Assembly: GCA_934489015.1 (NCBI GenBank)
Contig: CAKSSN010000019.1
Span: forward strand, 1-48,243
DNA: 48,243 nt
Direction of reading: 5' to 3'
Source: an uncultured Clostridia bacterium
GTDB taxonomy: Bacteria > Bacillota > Clostridia > UBA1381
The number at the start of each line of letters is the position of its first letter. Within the stretch, counting starts at the first letter, position 1. Under the pieces are notes generated by a model. That model worked only from the letters and a program-made list of their open reading frames with translations, was not told the origin of the DNA and ran no database searches. Below, in pieces: positions 1 to 8,385 of the stretch. A program made the position numbers and the translations under genes.

Positions 1-170
1 GCCCCTACGGAGCAAACAAAATAGTTGCAAACAACCAAAAATCAGCAAACGTTAAATCATACGGAGAAAACAAAGAATATTGCAAAGAATATCAAACGCT
101 CGCAAGTGTTAAAATGGGCGGAGCAGAGCCCCGCCCCTACGGAGCAAATAAAATAAATGTAAACAACCAA
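1..170. repeat. Dispersed palindromic repeat cluster (left edge)
   Basis: Several degenerate copies of a repeat met again at 8800-9060, 15215-15860, 16400-16510 and 16960-17296. Landmarks are a GC-rich palindrome (GGGCGG...CCGCCC at 117-137), the word CCCCTACGGAGCAAAC, and a spacer with CAAACGCTCGCAAGTGTTAAA. The only long reading frame crossing it (114-341) has no coding character. The cluster is cut by the window edge. Confidence 0.75.
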
Positions 171-234
171 AGAACATTACAATCTGATAAATTTTCTTCT
201 CGGAAAGACAGAATTATTTTAATTAAAGATATGA

Positions 235-271
235 AAAAAGCGGATATGCAAAATGAGCAAATCCGCTTTTT
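235..271. terminator. Bidirectional hairpin terminator
   Basis: AAAAAGCGGAT (235-245) and ATCCGCTTTTT (261-271) form a perfect 11-bp inverted repeat with a 15-nt loop. The A-run on one side and T-run on the other allow termination in both directions. It would end the acyl-CoA synthetase transcript arriving on the minus strand, beyond the tandem repeats at 279-485. Confidence 0.6.
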
Positions 272-278
272 GAGTCAC

Positions 279-485
279 TTTTATTTGTTTTTCGCGCTTT
301 ATTTAAAGATGCGTTTTATTAAATATCCGCCGCTTATTTAAAGCTGCTTTTATTTACTTTTCGTTGCTTTATTTAGTGGTGCATTTTATTAAATTTCCGT
401 CGTTTTGTTTAAAGAACCTTATTAAATTTCCGCCGCTTATTTAAAGCACATTTTTATTAAATTCGGCCGTCTGTTTTAAAGCCGC
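279..485. repeat. Six degenerate tandem units of about 34-36 bp
   Basis: Units begin near 279, 314, 348, 384, 418 and 452. Each follows a TTTTATTAAAT-TTCCGCCG-CTTATTTAAAG pattern with substitutions and 1-2 bp length changes. The array stops about 3 bp before the stop codon of the acyl-CoA synthetase, so it is transcribed as that gene's 3' untranslated region. No reading frame continues through it. Confidence 0.7.
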
Positions 486-487
486 AA

Positions 488-2122
488 TTATCTTTTAATC
501 TGCGCTTCAACAAGGCTTTCGCCGCAATATATTTTTCTGAGCTTGGGCTTTTCTATTTTACCTGTCGGGTTTCTCGGAACATCCGCGAAAATGATTTTAT
601 GTGGTCTTTTATAGCGCGGAAGATTATGACAGAAGTTAAATATATCGTCCTCCGTGCATTTTGCGCCGGGCTTAAGCTCAATAATTGCCGCCGCAATTTC
701 GCCGAGCCGCTGATCGGGCAGGCCTATAACCGCAACATCCTTAATATTTTCGTTTGAACGGAGAAAATCCTCAATCTGAACAGGGTAGAGGTTTTCGCCG
801 CCGCTTATGATAACGTCTTTTTTTCTGTCAACAAGGAAAATAAAGCCGTCCTCGTCCTCGCGCGCCATATCTCCGGTGTAAAGCCAGCCGTCGTGCAGCA
901 CCTCCGCAGTCGCCTTTTCGTCCTTATAGTAGCACGTCATAACGCCCGGACCTTTAACCGCAAGCTCGCCGACCTCGCCTTTTTTAACCTCGCTGCCGTC
1001 GGGCTTGATTATTTTAACCTGCCAGCCGTAGCCCGGAACACCGATAGCTCCGACCTTATGTATGTTTTCAACTCCGAGATGAACGCAGCCGGGTCCGATT
1101 GACTCGGAAAGTCCGTAATTTGTGTCATACTGATGATTTGGGAATTTCTCTTTCCAGCGCTTTATAAGGCTCGGCGGAACGGGCTGTGCGCCTATATGCA
1201 TAAGCCGCCACTGACTGAGATTGTATTTCGACAAATCAATTTCGCCGCGATCTATAGCATCGAGAATATCCTGCGCCCACGGCACGAGCAGCCAAACGAT
1301 AGTGCATTTTTCGCTTGACACGGTTTCGATTATTGTTTTCGGCTTAACGCCCTTTAAAAGAACAGCTTTTCCGCCTGTTATAAGGCTGCCGAACCAGTGC
1401 ATTTTAGCTCCCGTATGATAGAGGGGAGGAATGCACAAAAATACATCTTCATGCGTCTGACCGTGATGGTTTTGCTCAACGCGGCACGAGTGCATAAGGC
1501 TCTCGTGGTTATGTAAAATGGCTTTCGGAAAGCCTGTTGTACCCGATGAGAAATATATTGCCGCATCGTCGCTGTCGGTCAGCGTAACGTCGGGCTTTGT
1601 GCTTGAAAAATTAGCTGCAAGATGATGGTAATTTTCAGCAAAGGTGGGGCAGGAGTCGCCGACATAAAAAAGCAACTTTACGTCGGGGATAATATCGAAA
1701 ATTTCCTCCATTCGTCCCACAAATTCAGGCCCGAAAACGAGCGCCGAAACGTCCGCAAGACCGAGACAATATTTAATTTCGTCGGAGGTATATCTGTAAT
1801 TGAGCGGAACGGCAAGCGCGCCGGTTTTGAGTATTCCGAAATATATCGGCAGCCACTCAAGGCTGTTCATAAGCAATATTCCGACCTTGTCTCCCTTTTT
1901 AATTCCGCGACTTAAAAGCAGATTTGCGCAGCGGTTTGCCTTTTCGTCAAACACGCTCCATGTTATTTCGCGCCGGTAAATTTCAGAGCTTCCCGGCTCG
2001 ATGAGCTCATATTCCTTCCATGTTACGCGCCTTGTTTCCTTAACCTCAGGGTTTAGCTCAACAAGCGCAACTTCGTCCGCGTATTCGCGCGCGTTCTTTT
2101 CAAGTAATTCCGTAATAGGCAT
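488..2122 (-). CDS. Acyl-CoA synthetase (ANL superfamily, AMP-forming)
   Basis: A 544-residue adenylate-forming enzyme. Family members activate a carboxylic acid with ATP to an acyl-adenylate and transfer it to CoA. Seen in the sequence: the phosphate-binding loop YFSSGTTGFPK at about residues 190-200, the YTGDMAREDEDG hinge region followed by DRKKDVIISGGENLYP, and the C-terminal catalytic lysine in NPTGKIEK (about K522). Length is typical for fatty-acyl-CoA synthetases. A 24-residue upstream extension is possible, but the ATG at 2122 has the ribosome site AAAGGATG about 7 nt ahead. It has its own promoter (2217-2245) and is the only gene of its transcript. The acyl substrate cannot be told from sequence; medium or long fatty acids or an aromatic acid are all possible. 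Confidence 0.9.
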   Translation of the reverse strand: MPITELLEKNAREYADEVALVELNPEVKETRRVTWKEYELIEPGSSEIYRREITWSVFDEKANRCANLLLSRGIKKGDKVGILLMNSLEWLPIYFGILKTGALAVPLNYRYTSDEIKYCLGLADVSALVFGPEFVGRMEEIFDIIPDVKLLFYVGDSCPTFAENYHHLAANFSSTKPDVTLTDSDDAAIYFSSGTTGFPKAILHNHESLMHSCRVEQNHHGQTHEDVFLCIPPLYHTGAKMHWFGSLITGGKAVLLKGVKPKTIIETVSSEKCTIVWLLVPWAQDILDAIDRGEIDLSKYNLSQWRLMHIGAQPVPPSLIKRWKEKFPNHQYDTNYGLSESIGPGCVHLGVENIHKVGAIGVPGYGWQVKIIKPDGSEVKKGEVGELAVKGPGVMTCYYKDEKATAEVLHDGWLYTGDMAREDEDGFIFLVDRKKDVIISGGENLYPVQIEDFLRSNENIKDVAVIGLPDQRLGEIAAAIIELKPGAKCTEDDIFNFCHNLPRYKRPHKIIFADVPRNPTGKIEKPKLRKIYCGESLVEAQIKR

Positions 2123-2216
2123 TTTTCTACATCCTTTTATTTTAGTTTTCTGCGTGCTGCCATGCTTCTGTTCTACAAATTTAGAAAACAACAATGCAGA
2201 TTTTTGTTCAAATTAT

Positions 2217-2245
2217 ATTATATCACCTTTTTAATATAATGTCAA
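2217..2245 (-). promoter_or_regulatory. Sigma-A promoter of the acyl-CoA synthetase gene
   Basis: On the minus strand TTGACA (2245-2240) is followed after exactly 17 bp by TATAAT (2222-2217), a consensus pair. The predicted start lies near 2210, giving a leader of about 90 nt before the ATG at 2122. No further structure was recognised in the leader. Confidence 0.75.
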
Positions 2246-2350
2246 CATATTTTTTGCCTTTTTTGTGTTAAATGACTAAAATATAATTTTGTTTAAATTA
2301 CTTATAATTTCAGCTTTGCAATTTTTATAATGCGCGCTGCGCAAAGGAGG

Positions 2351-3334
2351 TTATTTTACTTTTAATACAACCTTTCCGACATTTTCGCCTCTGTAGAGAA
2401 TATCGTGCGCTTTTTCAGCGTCGGCTATAGGAAGTATTTTGTATATTGTCGGCTTTATTTCTCCGCTTTCGATTTTCGGAAAAACGTTTTTTGTAAGCTC
2501 CGAGAGAATTTGTGCCTTAGTCGGCTGCGGCTTTGAGCGCAGAGTTGAGCCGATAATTCTGACGTTTCTTACGTAAATATTTTTAAGGTCTATTTCGGTT
2601 TTTTCTCCGGCAAGCGCAGCAATCATTATCCACCTTGCGCCGTGCGTGAGATAGGGAAGACACTCACCCATATGTACGCCGCCCAGACAGTCTATCGCGA
2701 CCTCAACGCCGTGCCCGGCGTCAAGCTCTCTTTTAAGCGTGTCGGCTGTTTTCTCCTTTGAAGTGTTGATTACCGTATCAGCACCCAAATGCTTTATTTG
2801 TCCTGCTTTTTCGTCTGACAAAACAGAGGTTATAACTCTTGCGCCGAAGGCTTTTGCCATTGGTATAATAACGCTTGCAAGTCCCGAAGCTCCGGCGTGC
2901 ATTAAAAGCGTATCGCCTTTTTTAATTTTGCCCTCGATAAATAGGTTTAAATACGCAGTCGCAAACGCTTCCGGTATTGCGGCGGCTTCTTCAAAGCTGC
3001 ATCCGCGCGGCACGGGCATAAGCATATCGTATCTGACCGCCGCATATTCCGCATAACCTCCGCCTCCGAGCAGAGCGCATACCATGTCGCCTTTTTTATA
3101 ATTTGATTTTTCTTTTGCGGTTTTTCCCATTTCGGCTATTATGCCTGAAATTTCAAGCCCCATCCATTCGGGGCAGCCCTCCGGCGGAGGATAGTCGCCC
3201 TCGCGCTGCATGAGATCGGCGCGGTTTACCGCTGCCGCATGAATTTCAACAAGTATCTCGTCATCTTTTATTTTCGGTGTATCGACATTGGCGAAGCTAA
3301 GGCTTTTGTCGCTGTTTACAAGTATTGCTTTCAT
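2351..3334 (-). CDS. NAD(P)H:quinone oxidoreductase, zinc-free MDR (PIG3/QOR-like)
   Basis: A 327-residue medium-chain dehydrogenase/reductase without zinc-ligand cysteines. The N-terminus carries the PIG3-type signature AAAVNRADLMQREGDYPPP and a GLEISG turn. The Rossmann part has LLMHAGASGLASVIIPMAKAFGARVITS (residues about 141-168). Family members reduce quinones or enones with NADPH. Ribosome site AGGAAG lies ahead of the ATG. It follows the WbsX-like gene by 45 bp in the same direction, with no terminator or promoter visible between them, so it is probably the last gene of the five-gene cluster starting at 7412. Its real substrate in this setting is unknown. Confidence 0.88.
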   Translation of the reverse strand: MKAILVNSDKSLSFANVDTPKIKDDEILVEIHAAAVNRADLMQREGDYPPPEGCPEWMGLEISGIIAEMGKTAKEKSNYKKGDMVCALLGGGGYAEYAAVRYDMLMPVPRGCSFEEAAAIPEAFATAYLNLFIEGKIKKGDTLLMHAGASGLASVIIPMAKAFGARVITSVLSDEKAGQIKHLGADTVINTSKEKTADTLKRELDAGHGVEVAIDCLGGVHMGECLPYLTHGARWIMIAALAGEKTEIDLKNIYVRNVRIIGSTLRSKPQPTKAQILSELTKNVFPKIESGEIKPTIYKILPIADAEKAHDILYRGENVGKVVLKVK

Positions 3335-3379
3335 AATTGATTATCTTCCTTTCGTTTTGTAATTTTCTTATGAGAAAAA

Positions 3380-4450
3380 TTATTCTGCCGGACCGAACAC
3401 GTCCCTTACCGCCTGCAAATATTCGTAGCCGTGCTCTGTATCCGGCTCAAGATAGCTCGTTTCCGTCCATTCGTTCCAGCTGTTTATTGTTATAAGGTTT
3501 ACGCCGCTTTCATCCGCAAACGCCTTTGCCTCCTGCAAATGCTTTTTAAAGCTTTCGGGAGTATTTCCTCTTGCCTGCGGCTGCCTGATTTTGTTGTAGC
3601 GCGGCGTGTTGTCCCAGCCGACAGACACGTGCGGGAAATAAGGTATTTTAAGCTTCCGCGCCGTTTCCCATTCTTTTTTTACGTACGTGAGCATATCTGT
3701 ATAGTCCTTTTCAAACATATTGAAATGAACATACTGATAATGTGTTGATGAGGAAAATCCGAGTTTGTTTTCCGCATAGTCGCTTTTGCCCGAGTCAACG
3801 CCCGACAAATTCTGCATATTTTCGCCGTATTTGATAAGCTGAAAATGTATTCCGTCAAAGCCCTTTTTGCGCGCAAGCTCATTTAAATATGACATTGCAC
3901 CACGAGTATTGTCAATTCCGTTTAAGCCGTCAATGAAATTGCCGAGATTGTATATGGCAAGCACGGGCTTGTTGTCGATTTTATAGTAGTTTTCAAGGCA
4001 CATATACTTGTCAAGCCATCTTTCCGCAATTTTTTTGAAGCAATCGGCGTTCGCCTTTCCGCTCCATACAACAGAATCGTTTCCGGCATTTCTCCTGTCC
4101 CATACGTCCGTTGCGTCATGATTAGCCCACATGATGTAAAACTTCATTTTTTTGTTGTTTTTTGCCTTTAAAAATCCGTTATTTAAGCAGTCCTCCAAAA
4201 AGGGTCTGTCGTCATACCAGTACCAGTCGTAAATGAAAACGTTAATTCCGAAGTCGAGCGCAGCGTCAATCTGCATTTGCATTACATACGCGTCGGCTTC
4301 ATTCACATATCCCCAAAGGGGCTGAGCCGCGCAAGCCTTTTTTACCGTTTGCCACTCGCCGAAGCCCTCTTCCCAAAATATTCTGCTTCTTTTGTCGCTG
4401 CCAGTATACGACGGCCATATGTATGCCGCCACATCATATTTTCTTTTCAT
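3380..4450 (-). CDS. GH99-like / WbsX-domain protein
   Basis: A 356-residue protein with the hallmarks of the WbsX (Glyco_tranf_WbsX, GH99-like) family: an N-terminal AAYIWPSY, the FWEEGFGEWQTV block, INVFIYDWYWYDDRPFLE, and the C-terminal INSWNEWTETSYLEPDTEHG. Members have been called glycosyltransferases or endo-acting mannosidase-like hydrolases; activity is rarely proven. There is no signal peptide, so it should act in the cytoplasm. A GTG at 4459 would add three residues, but the ATG at 4450 has AGGCGG at a proper distance. Its start overlaps the end of the epimerase gene by 17 bp, indicating co-translation. The cluster suggests handling of an unusual sugar or glycoside. Confidence 0.75.
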   Translation of the reverse strand: MKRKYDVAAYIWPSYTGSDKRSRIFWEEGFGEWQTVKKACAAQPLWGYVNEADAYVMQMQIDAALDFGINVFIYDWYWYDDRPFLEDCLNNGFLKAKNNKKMKFYIMWANHDATDVWDRRNAGNDSVVWSGKANADCFKKIAERWLDKYMCLENYYKIDNKPVLAIYNLGNFIDGLNGIDNTRGAMSYLNELARKKGFDGIHFQLIKYGENMQNLSGVDSGKSDYAENKLGFSSSTHYQYVHFNMFEKDYTDMLTYVKKEWETARKLKIPYFPHVSVGWDNTPRYNKIRQPQARGNTPESFKKHLQEAKAFADESGVNLITINSWNEWTETSYLEPDTEHGYEYLQAVRDVFGPAE

Positions 4451-5384
4451 GTAATACACCGCCTATCTTATTAAGCTCCGTTTTTATTCCGTCCCTTATC
4501 GAAACAAAATCCCCTTTGGAAAGACCTGTTGCCTTCAGAATTTTTGAATTATCTATCGGGCGATCAAAAAGTCTGTCATACTTTAAAATCCACGGGCTGC
4601 TTTTTAAAGCCGGATATTTTTCTGTAAATTCGTCCGTGTCAACCCATATAAATTCTGCTCCGATAAGCTCCGAATATATATCCGCAATCTCGCTCCATGT
4701 AAGGTTTTGAGCTGATGAAACCGTGAAAGCTTCGCCTGCGGCTTCCTTTTTAAAGAGAAGGTTTGCGATGAGCTTGCCGGAATTTCCCGCCCAGTCAAGA
4801 CCTGCCGTAAGGTTTTTTGCGGCTTTCGGAAGATAAATTTTTTCACCCTTTTTTGCTTTTTCGGGTATTTGAGTTCCCGAAACGGTGACAACGTCAAAAC
4901 GTCTGCTCGAAAACGATATTACGGGACGGACTATTGTCACGTTTTCCGCTCCGCTTTCGGAAATATAGCGTTCGCATTTTGATTTTGGCAGCGCATATGT
5001 TTCTTTTTCAAAAAAATCACTGTCGTTTTTTACCGTGTCGATAAGCTGAGGCGCATTTTCCGTAATCGGGTGCTCTAAATCCGCGTAAACCCGATAGGAC
5101 GACAGAAAAACCTCTCTGTCCGTTTTTTGCGACAGAAGCTTGTGCACCGGCTTATAATTGTCAACGTTTTCGTAGTGGATAAAATTTACGATCGCGTCAT
5201 AATATTTATCCTCCAAAAAGCTTGTCAGATAATTTATATCGGCGTTTGCTTTGTAGAATTTAATATTTTCGCTGTTTTGATTATTCTCAAGGCATATAAT
5301 ATCAACGCTGCTGCCGAGATTTATAAGCTCATCCGCCGTATATTTCCCAAGTGTTCCTCCGCCTCCGATTAATAATACTTTCAA
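4434..5384 (-). CDS. NAD(P)-dependent epimerase/reductase (extended SDR)
   Basis: A 316-residue Rossmann-fold protein. The N-terminal VLLIGGGGTLGKYTADEL is the dinucleotide-binding glycine loop. The mid-protein ETYALPKSKCERY provides a Y-x-x-x-K active-site pair, and C-terminal segments resemble extended SDR sugar-nucleotide or sugar epimerases. It starts with TTG at 5384, one base after the upstream stop, with AAGGAG 8 nt ahead, part of which lies inside the previous gene. It overlaps the WbsX-like gene by 17 bp. Likely role (inference): oxidoreduction or epimerisation of the same sugar handled by its neighbours; exact substrate unknown. Confidence 0.8.
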   Translation of the reverse strand: MKVLLIGGGGTLGKYTADELINLGSSVDIICLENNQNSENIKFYKANADINYLTSFLEDKYYDAIVNFIHYENVDNYKPVHKLLSQKTDREVFLSSYRVYADLEHPITENAPQLIDTVKNDSDFFEKETYALPKSKCERYISESGAENVTIVRPVISFSSRRFDVVTVSGTQIPEKAKKGEKIYLPKAAKNLTAGLDWAGNSGKLIANLLFKKEAAGEAFTVSSAQNLTWSEIADIYSELIGAEFIWVDTDEFTEKYPALKSSPWILKYDRLFDRPIDNSKILKATGLSKGDFVSIRDGIKTELNKIGGVLHEKKI

Positions 5385-5385
5385 T

Positions 5386-6396
5386 TTAATCTATCTCCTT
5401 TCCGCACGCCCTTAAAATTAGCTTATGCAGCTGTCGTTCGTATTCATATCCGAACGAGTTAATTTTCTTGCCGGTTACATAGTCCGCAAATGCGCGCATC
5501 ATAGCGTCATATCTACCGAAAACATCAGTTTCATGGCAGCTGCCTTTTTTGTGCCAGTCAGCGTCGAAGGCTTCCCTTACAAAGGTTGTCTGCGCGGTGA
5601 AAATATCGTCGTGGGCGAAGGTTTGCCACTCAAGCGGCTTTATTTCAACTGTTCCTTTTGTGCCGCATACAACAAGCTGTCTGCGTTCAAAGCCGCCTAT
5701 TTCAACGGCGGTGCTTTTGACTGAGGAAATGCCGCCGCGATATTTAAATATTGCCGCCGCAAAATCATTCGCGCCGTCGCTGTCATCTTCAACAGATGTG
5801 CTCAGCGGAATTATTTCCTGCGGCATACCGCATATACTGTATACCAAATCTATCAGATGACAGCCGAGATAATAAAGCATTCCTCCGGGATAGCTGCCGA
5901 GCAGGCGGCGCTTTTGCGGCGGCAGATTACAATTCATCTGCGCGTCGACAGAGTATATTCTGCCGAGTCTGCCGGAGGCTATGTCCTCTTTAAGCTTTAT
6001 AACGGCAGGGTTATAGCGGTACATATATCCGGTGTGAAATACCGCTTTTTTGTCTTTTACCGTATCTATAAGCCTGTCAAAGTCCTCATCCGATACGCTG
6101 CCCGGCTTATCCATATGTATATGAAGACCCCTTTGCGCCGCAATAAGAGCATATTTTGTAAGATTTCTGTCATCGGTTTCTATGCATGCGGCGTCAAGGC
6201 CCGGAATATTCAGAATTTCGTCAACCGTTATTTGCCTTATGCCCTTATATTTATGCCTGTTTTTTTCATAGACCGCCTCATCGCCGTCTACAACGGCATA
6301 TCCGACAAAATCATAAATATCGCTTTGAAGCGCCAATGTTTGCGCAACCGCCTCAGCGTGATCATGTCCTGTGCCTATCTGCGCTATTTTTATCAT
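5386..6396 (-). CDS. Gfo/Idh/MocA-family oxidoreductase
   Basis: A 336-residue two-domain dehydrogenase. The N-terminal NAD(P)-binding part starts IKIAQIGTGHDHAEAVAQ. The family motif HMDKPG sits at residues 94-99, with the expected catalytic lysine at K97. The C-terminal substrate-binding half contains GGMLYYLGCHLIDLVYSICG, which supplies the conserved histidine and aspartate. Family members oxidise or reduce sugars, sugar acids or inositols. Its ATG overlaps the stop of the preceding MDR gene by 4 bp, so the genes are translationally coupled. The neighbourhood of two MDR enzymes, an SDR epimerase and a GH99-like protein fits a catabolic route for a rare sugar. Confidence 0.88.
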   Translation of the reverse strand: MIKIAQIGTGHDHAEAVAQTLALQSDIYDFVGYAVVDGDEAVYEKNRHKYKGIRQITVDEILNIPGLDAACIETDDRNLTKYALIAAQRGLHIHMDKPGSVSDEDFDRLIDTVKDKKAVFHTGYMYRYNPAVIKLKEDIASGRLGRIYSVDAQMNCNLPPQKRRLLGSYPGGMLYYLGCHLIDLVYSICGMPQEIIPLSTSVEDDSDGANDFAAAIFKYRGGISSVKSTAVEIGGFERRQLVVCGTKGTVEIKPLEWQTFAHDDIFTAQTTFVREAFDADWHKKGSCHETDVFGRYDAMMRAFADYVTGKKINSFGYEYERQLHKLILRACGKEID

Positions 6397-7412
6397 TTTT
6401 CATCTCTCCAGTCAAACTGCACAACCACAGGAAAATTTTTGTCCGAGATTAAGCGATTGTAAACCTCAGGGCATTCTTCGGGTAAATATGTTTCTTCAAT
6501 AAGGCTCTCAAGATTTAGTCTGCCGCAGCCGCAAAGCCTTAAAGCTGCTGAAATATCGTCTTTGTGAGTAAAGAAACCCGGATGCGATTCGTATTTCGGT
6601 CTTGCGTTTGTGTGAGCGCCTATTACGGTAATTCCGGGTGCATGAATTTTGTTATAGTAATCAACCGTAAAATCCGACGATCTTGTGCATCCGAGCAAAG
6701 CGACACGTCCGAATTTTGCCATACAGTCAAGCGCCTCGTTAAAGCCTGCCCCAACACCTGTGACTTCAATTGCTACATTAACGCCGCCGCCCGTAAGCTG
6801 CTTTACCTTGTCCGCAAAGCCGCAATCCATCGGATCGAGGGCGTAGTCGGCGCCGTTTTTCAGCGCAATATCTCGTCTTGCCGCGTTAATGTCGGCGGCA
6901 ATTATCGGTACTGCTCCGGCGCAGTGCAAAAGCTTAACAGCCGTCATTCCCAAAATACCAAGACCCATAACAATTGCGCTTTCGCCTATTTCAAGTCTTG
7001 TTTTTCGTATTGCCGCCATAGGAAACGCAGATATAATGCTCATTGCTCCTGTTTCAAAGCTGACATTGTCATAATCTATTTTTACAACCTGCTCCTCAGG
7101 TACAACATTATAGCTGCTGTGCACACTCCAGAAAACAACAACTCTGTCGCCTATATCAACGCTTTTTACAGCTTTGCCTTTTTTTACAACAACACCGGAG
7201 GTGTTATATCCCAAAGAACGCGGAAATACAATTCCTGCCGCTCTGCCTGCATTCACGTTCGGATCGCCTGTAAGATTTGCTCTTTCCGTTCCGCAGCTTA
7301 TGGTAGAAAACATTGTTTTAACCATAACCTCGTTACTTTCGGGTTCGCGGACTTCTTTTTCCAAAAGCTCTGCTTTATTTTTTTGTGTAAAAACAATTTG
7401 TCTGCATTTCAT
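6393..7412 (-). CDS. MDR (alcohol/polyol dehydrogenase-like) oxidoreductase
   Basis: A 339-residue medium-chain dehydrogenase. SCGTER (residues about 39-44) is the catalytic-site block seen in bi-domain and threonine/sorbitol dehydrogenase-like proteins. The nucleotide-binding loop is GLGILG (150-155), and IAADINAARRDIALKNGAD gives the acidic residue after beta-2 that favours NAD. The four structural-zinc cysteines of classical members are missing. It is the first gene of the minus-strand cluster, read from the promoter at 7450-7478, with GAGGGA ahead of the ATG. It overlaps the Gfo/Idh/MocA gene by 4 bp. Substrate is unknown; a polyol or sugar is most likely from context. Confidence 0.85.
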   Translation of the reverse strand: MKCRQIVFTQKNKAELLEKEVREPESNEVMVKTMFSTISCGTERANLTGDPNVNAGRAAGIVFPRSLGYNTSGVVVKKGKAVKSVDIGDRVVVFWSVHSSYNVVPEEQVVKIDYDNVSFETGAMSIISAFPMAAIRKTRLEIGESAIVMGLGILGMTAVKLLHCAGAVPIIAADINAARRDIALKNGADYALDPMDCGFADKVKQLTGGGVNVAIEVTGVGAGFNEALDCMAKFGRVALLGCTRSSDFTVDYYNKIHAPGITVIGAHTNARPKYESHPGFFTHKDDISAALRLCGCGRLNLESLIEETYLPEECPEVYNRLISDKNFPVVVQFDWRDEK

Positions 7413-7449
7413 GTTTCATTCCCTCGCTTAAAAAAATTTTTCTATTGTG

Positions 7450-7478
7450 ATTATACCATATTGACTTTTTGACGGTAA
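7450..7478 (-). promoter_or_regulatory. Promoter of the sugar-oxidoreductase cluster
   Basis: On the minus strand TTACCG (7478-7473), a 17-bp spacer and TATAAT (7455-7450) preceded by TGG give an extended -10 promoter. Its elements interleave with those of the plus-strand araC-type promoter (7461-7489). Confidence 0.6.
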
Positions 7479-7489
7479 TATGATATTCT
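7461..7489 (+). promoter_or_regulatory. Promoter of the AraC-type regulator gene
   Basis: TTGACT (7461-7466), 17 bp, then TATTCT (7484-7489). A TATAAT at 7489-7494 is badly spaced from this -35. It lies face to face with the divergent cluster promoter, so only one polymerase could bind at a time. Confidence 0.55.
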
Positions 7490-7535
7490 ATAATAAAAGA
7501 GGTAATTTTCTTTAAATTTATAAAGGAGTATTGCT

Positions 7536-8288
7536 ATGAATGACGCATTTTTCTCTCACAGCTTTGTGTTTCGCACATATGAATTTGAAAAATTTAAATT
7601 TACCGACAACCGTGCCGGTGCGCCGAGCCATTATTTTGCGTATATGCTCAGCGGCAGCTGTAGGATTGTGACGGAGAATATGACTGTTAAAATAAAGGAA
7701 GGGGATATTTTTTATATTCCTGATAAATGCTCGTATAAATCGTACTGGTACGGCACGCCGGAGATTAAATTTATTTCGCTTGGATTTATGTTTATGCCGA
7801 ATTTTGACAATTTATATTATCCCGTGCAGATTATATCGAAATGCAGTGGCGCTGCGGAGCTTTTTTGCAGACTTAAAAACAAAAGCCGTCCGAGCGCGGA
7901 GGATATAGGCGTGTTTTATACGCTGTCGGGACTGCTTATTCCGCTTATGAAATGCCGCAATATGTGTCGCTCGAAAGAAATTGTGGAGAGAGCAAAGGAA
8001 TATTTGACGAATAATCCGTACGCACCGCCGCGCGAAATTGCAAAAAGCTGTGCAATAAGCGAGTCGGCTTTGTATGACGCTTTTAAAAAATCGTCCGATG
8101 TTTCTTTAAATCGCCTGAAAAATAATATGCGGCTTGAAATGAGCAGGGAGCTGCTTATAACAACCGATAAACCGATTGAGTATATAAGCGATTTTCTTAA
8201 ATTCAGCTCGCCGTCGTATTTCAGAAAAAATTTTAGAAAATATTTTAATATGACGCCAACGCAAATGCGGAAAAGCCGCCGGATATAA
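7536..8288 (+). CDS. AraC-family regulator with cupin-type sensor domain
   Basis: A 250-residue regulator. The N-terminal half (about 20-105) is a cupin-like sensor: YFAYMLSGSCRIVTENMTVKIKEGDIFYIPDKCSYKSYW. The C-terminal half (about 145-248) is a double helix-turn-helix of AraC/XylS type, containing REIAKSCAISESALYDAFKK and the signature end ISDFLKFSSPSYFRKNFRKYFNMTPTQMR. AAGGAGT precedes the ATG. It is divergent from the five-gene oxidoreductase cluster, with 123 bp and two interleaved promoters between them, so it most likely controls that cluster and itself in response to a sugar. Confidence 0.9.
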   Translation: MNDAFFSHSFVFRTYEFEKFKFTDNRAGAPSHYFAYMLSGSCRIVTENMTVKIKEGDIFYIPDKCSYKSYWYGTPEIKFISLGFMFMPNFDNLYYPVQIISKCSGAAELFCRLKNKSRPSAEDIGVFYTLSGLLIPLMKCRNMCRSKEIVERAKEYLTNNPYAPPREIAKSCAISESALYDAFKKSSDVSLNRLKNNMRLEMSRELLITTDKPIEYISDFLKFSSPSYFRKNFRKYFNMTPTQMRKSRRI

Positions 8289-8299
8289 CGCGCAAAAAA

Positions 8300-8319
8300 G
8301 CTGCCGTTTTATCGGCAGC
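8300..8319. terminator. Hairpin after araC, T-tract lost on the plus side
   Basis: GCTGCCG (8300-8306) pairs with CGGCAGC (8313-8319). An A-run lies to the left, so the minus-strand reading is a normal terminator. The expected T-run on the plus side is missing, because the insertion-sequence end starts 3 bp later. Confidence 0.5.
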
Positions 8320-8327
8320 CCAGACTG

Positions 8328-8356
8328 TAGACAAACACCTCAATATATGATATAAT
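8328..8356 (+). promoter_or_regulatory. Insertion-sequence transposase promoter inside a hairpin loop
   Basis: TAGACA (8328-8333), a 17-bp spacer and TATAAT (8351-8356). The perfect inverted repeat AAACACCTCAAT (8333-8344) / ATTGAGGTGTTT (8370-8381) brackets the -10. The right arm contains GAGGTG, the ribosome site of the transposase ATG at 8386. Transcripts from this promoter lack the left arm; only read-through RNA could form the hairpin. Confidence 0.5.
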
Positions 8357-8385
8357 ATAAATATCAAGAATTGAGGTGTTTTGTT

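Noticed and set aside
114..341. 75-residue plus-strand frame at the left edge
   Set aside because: It crosses the dispersed repeat, a terminator hairpin and the tandem repeat, and has no ribosome site or family likeness.
488..2194. Longer 568-residue version of the acyl-CoA synthetase
   Set aside because: The extra 24 residues are unlike the family and have no ribosome site, whereas the ATG at 2122 has a good one.
6564..7472. 302-residue plus-strand frame opposite the MDR gene
   Set aside because: Shadow frame rich in Cys, Tyr and Arg; the minus-strand MDR enzyme has clear family motifs.
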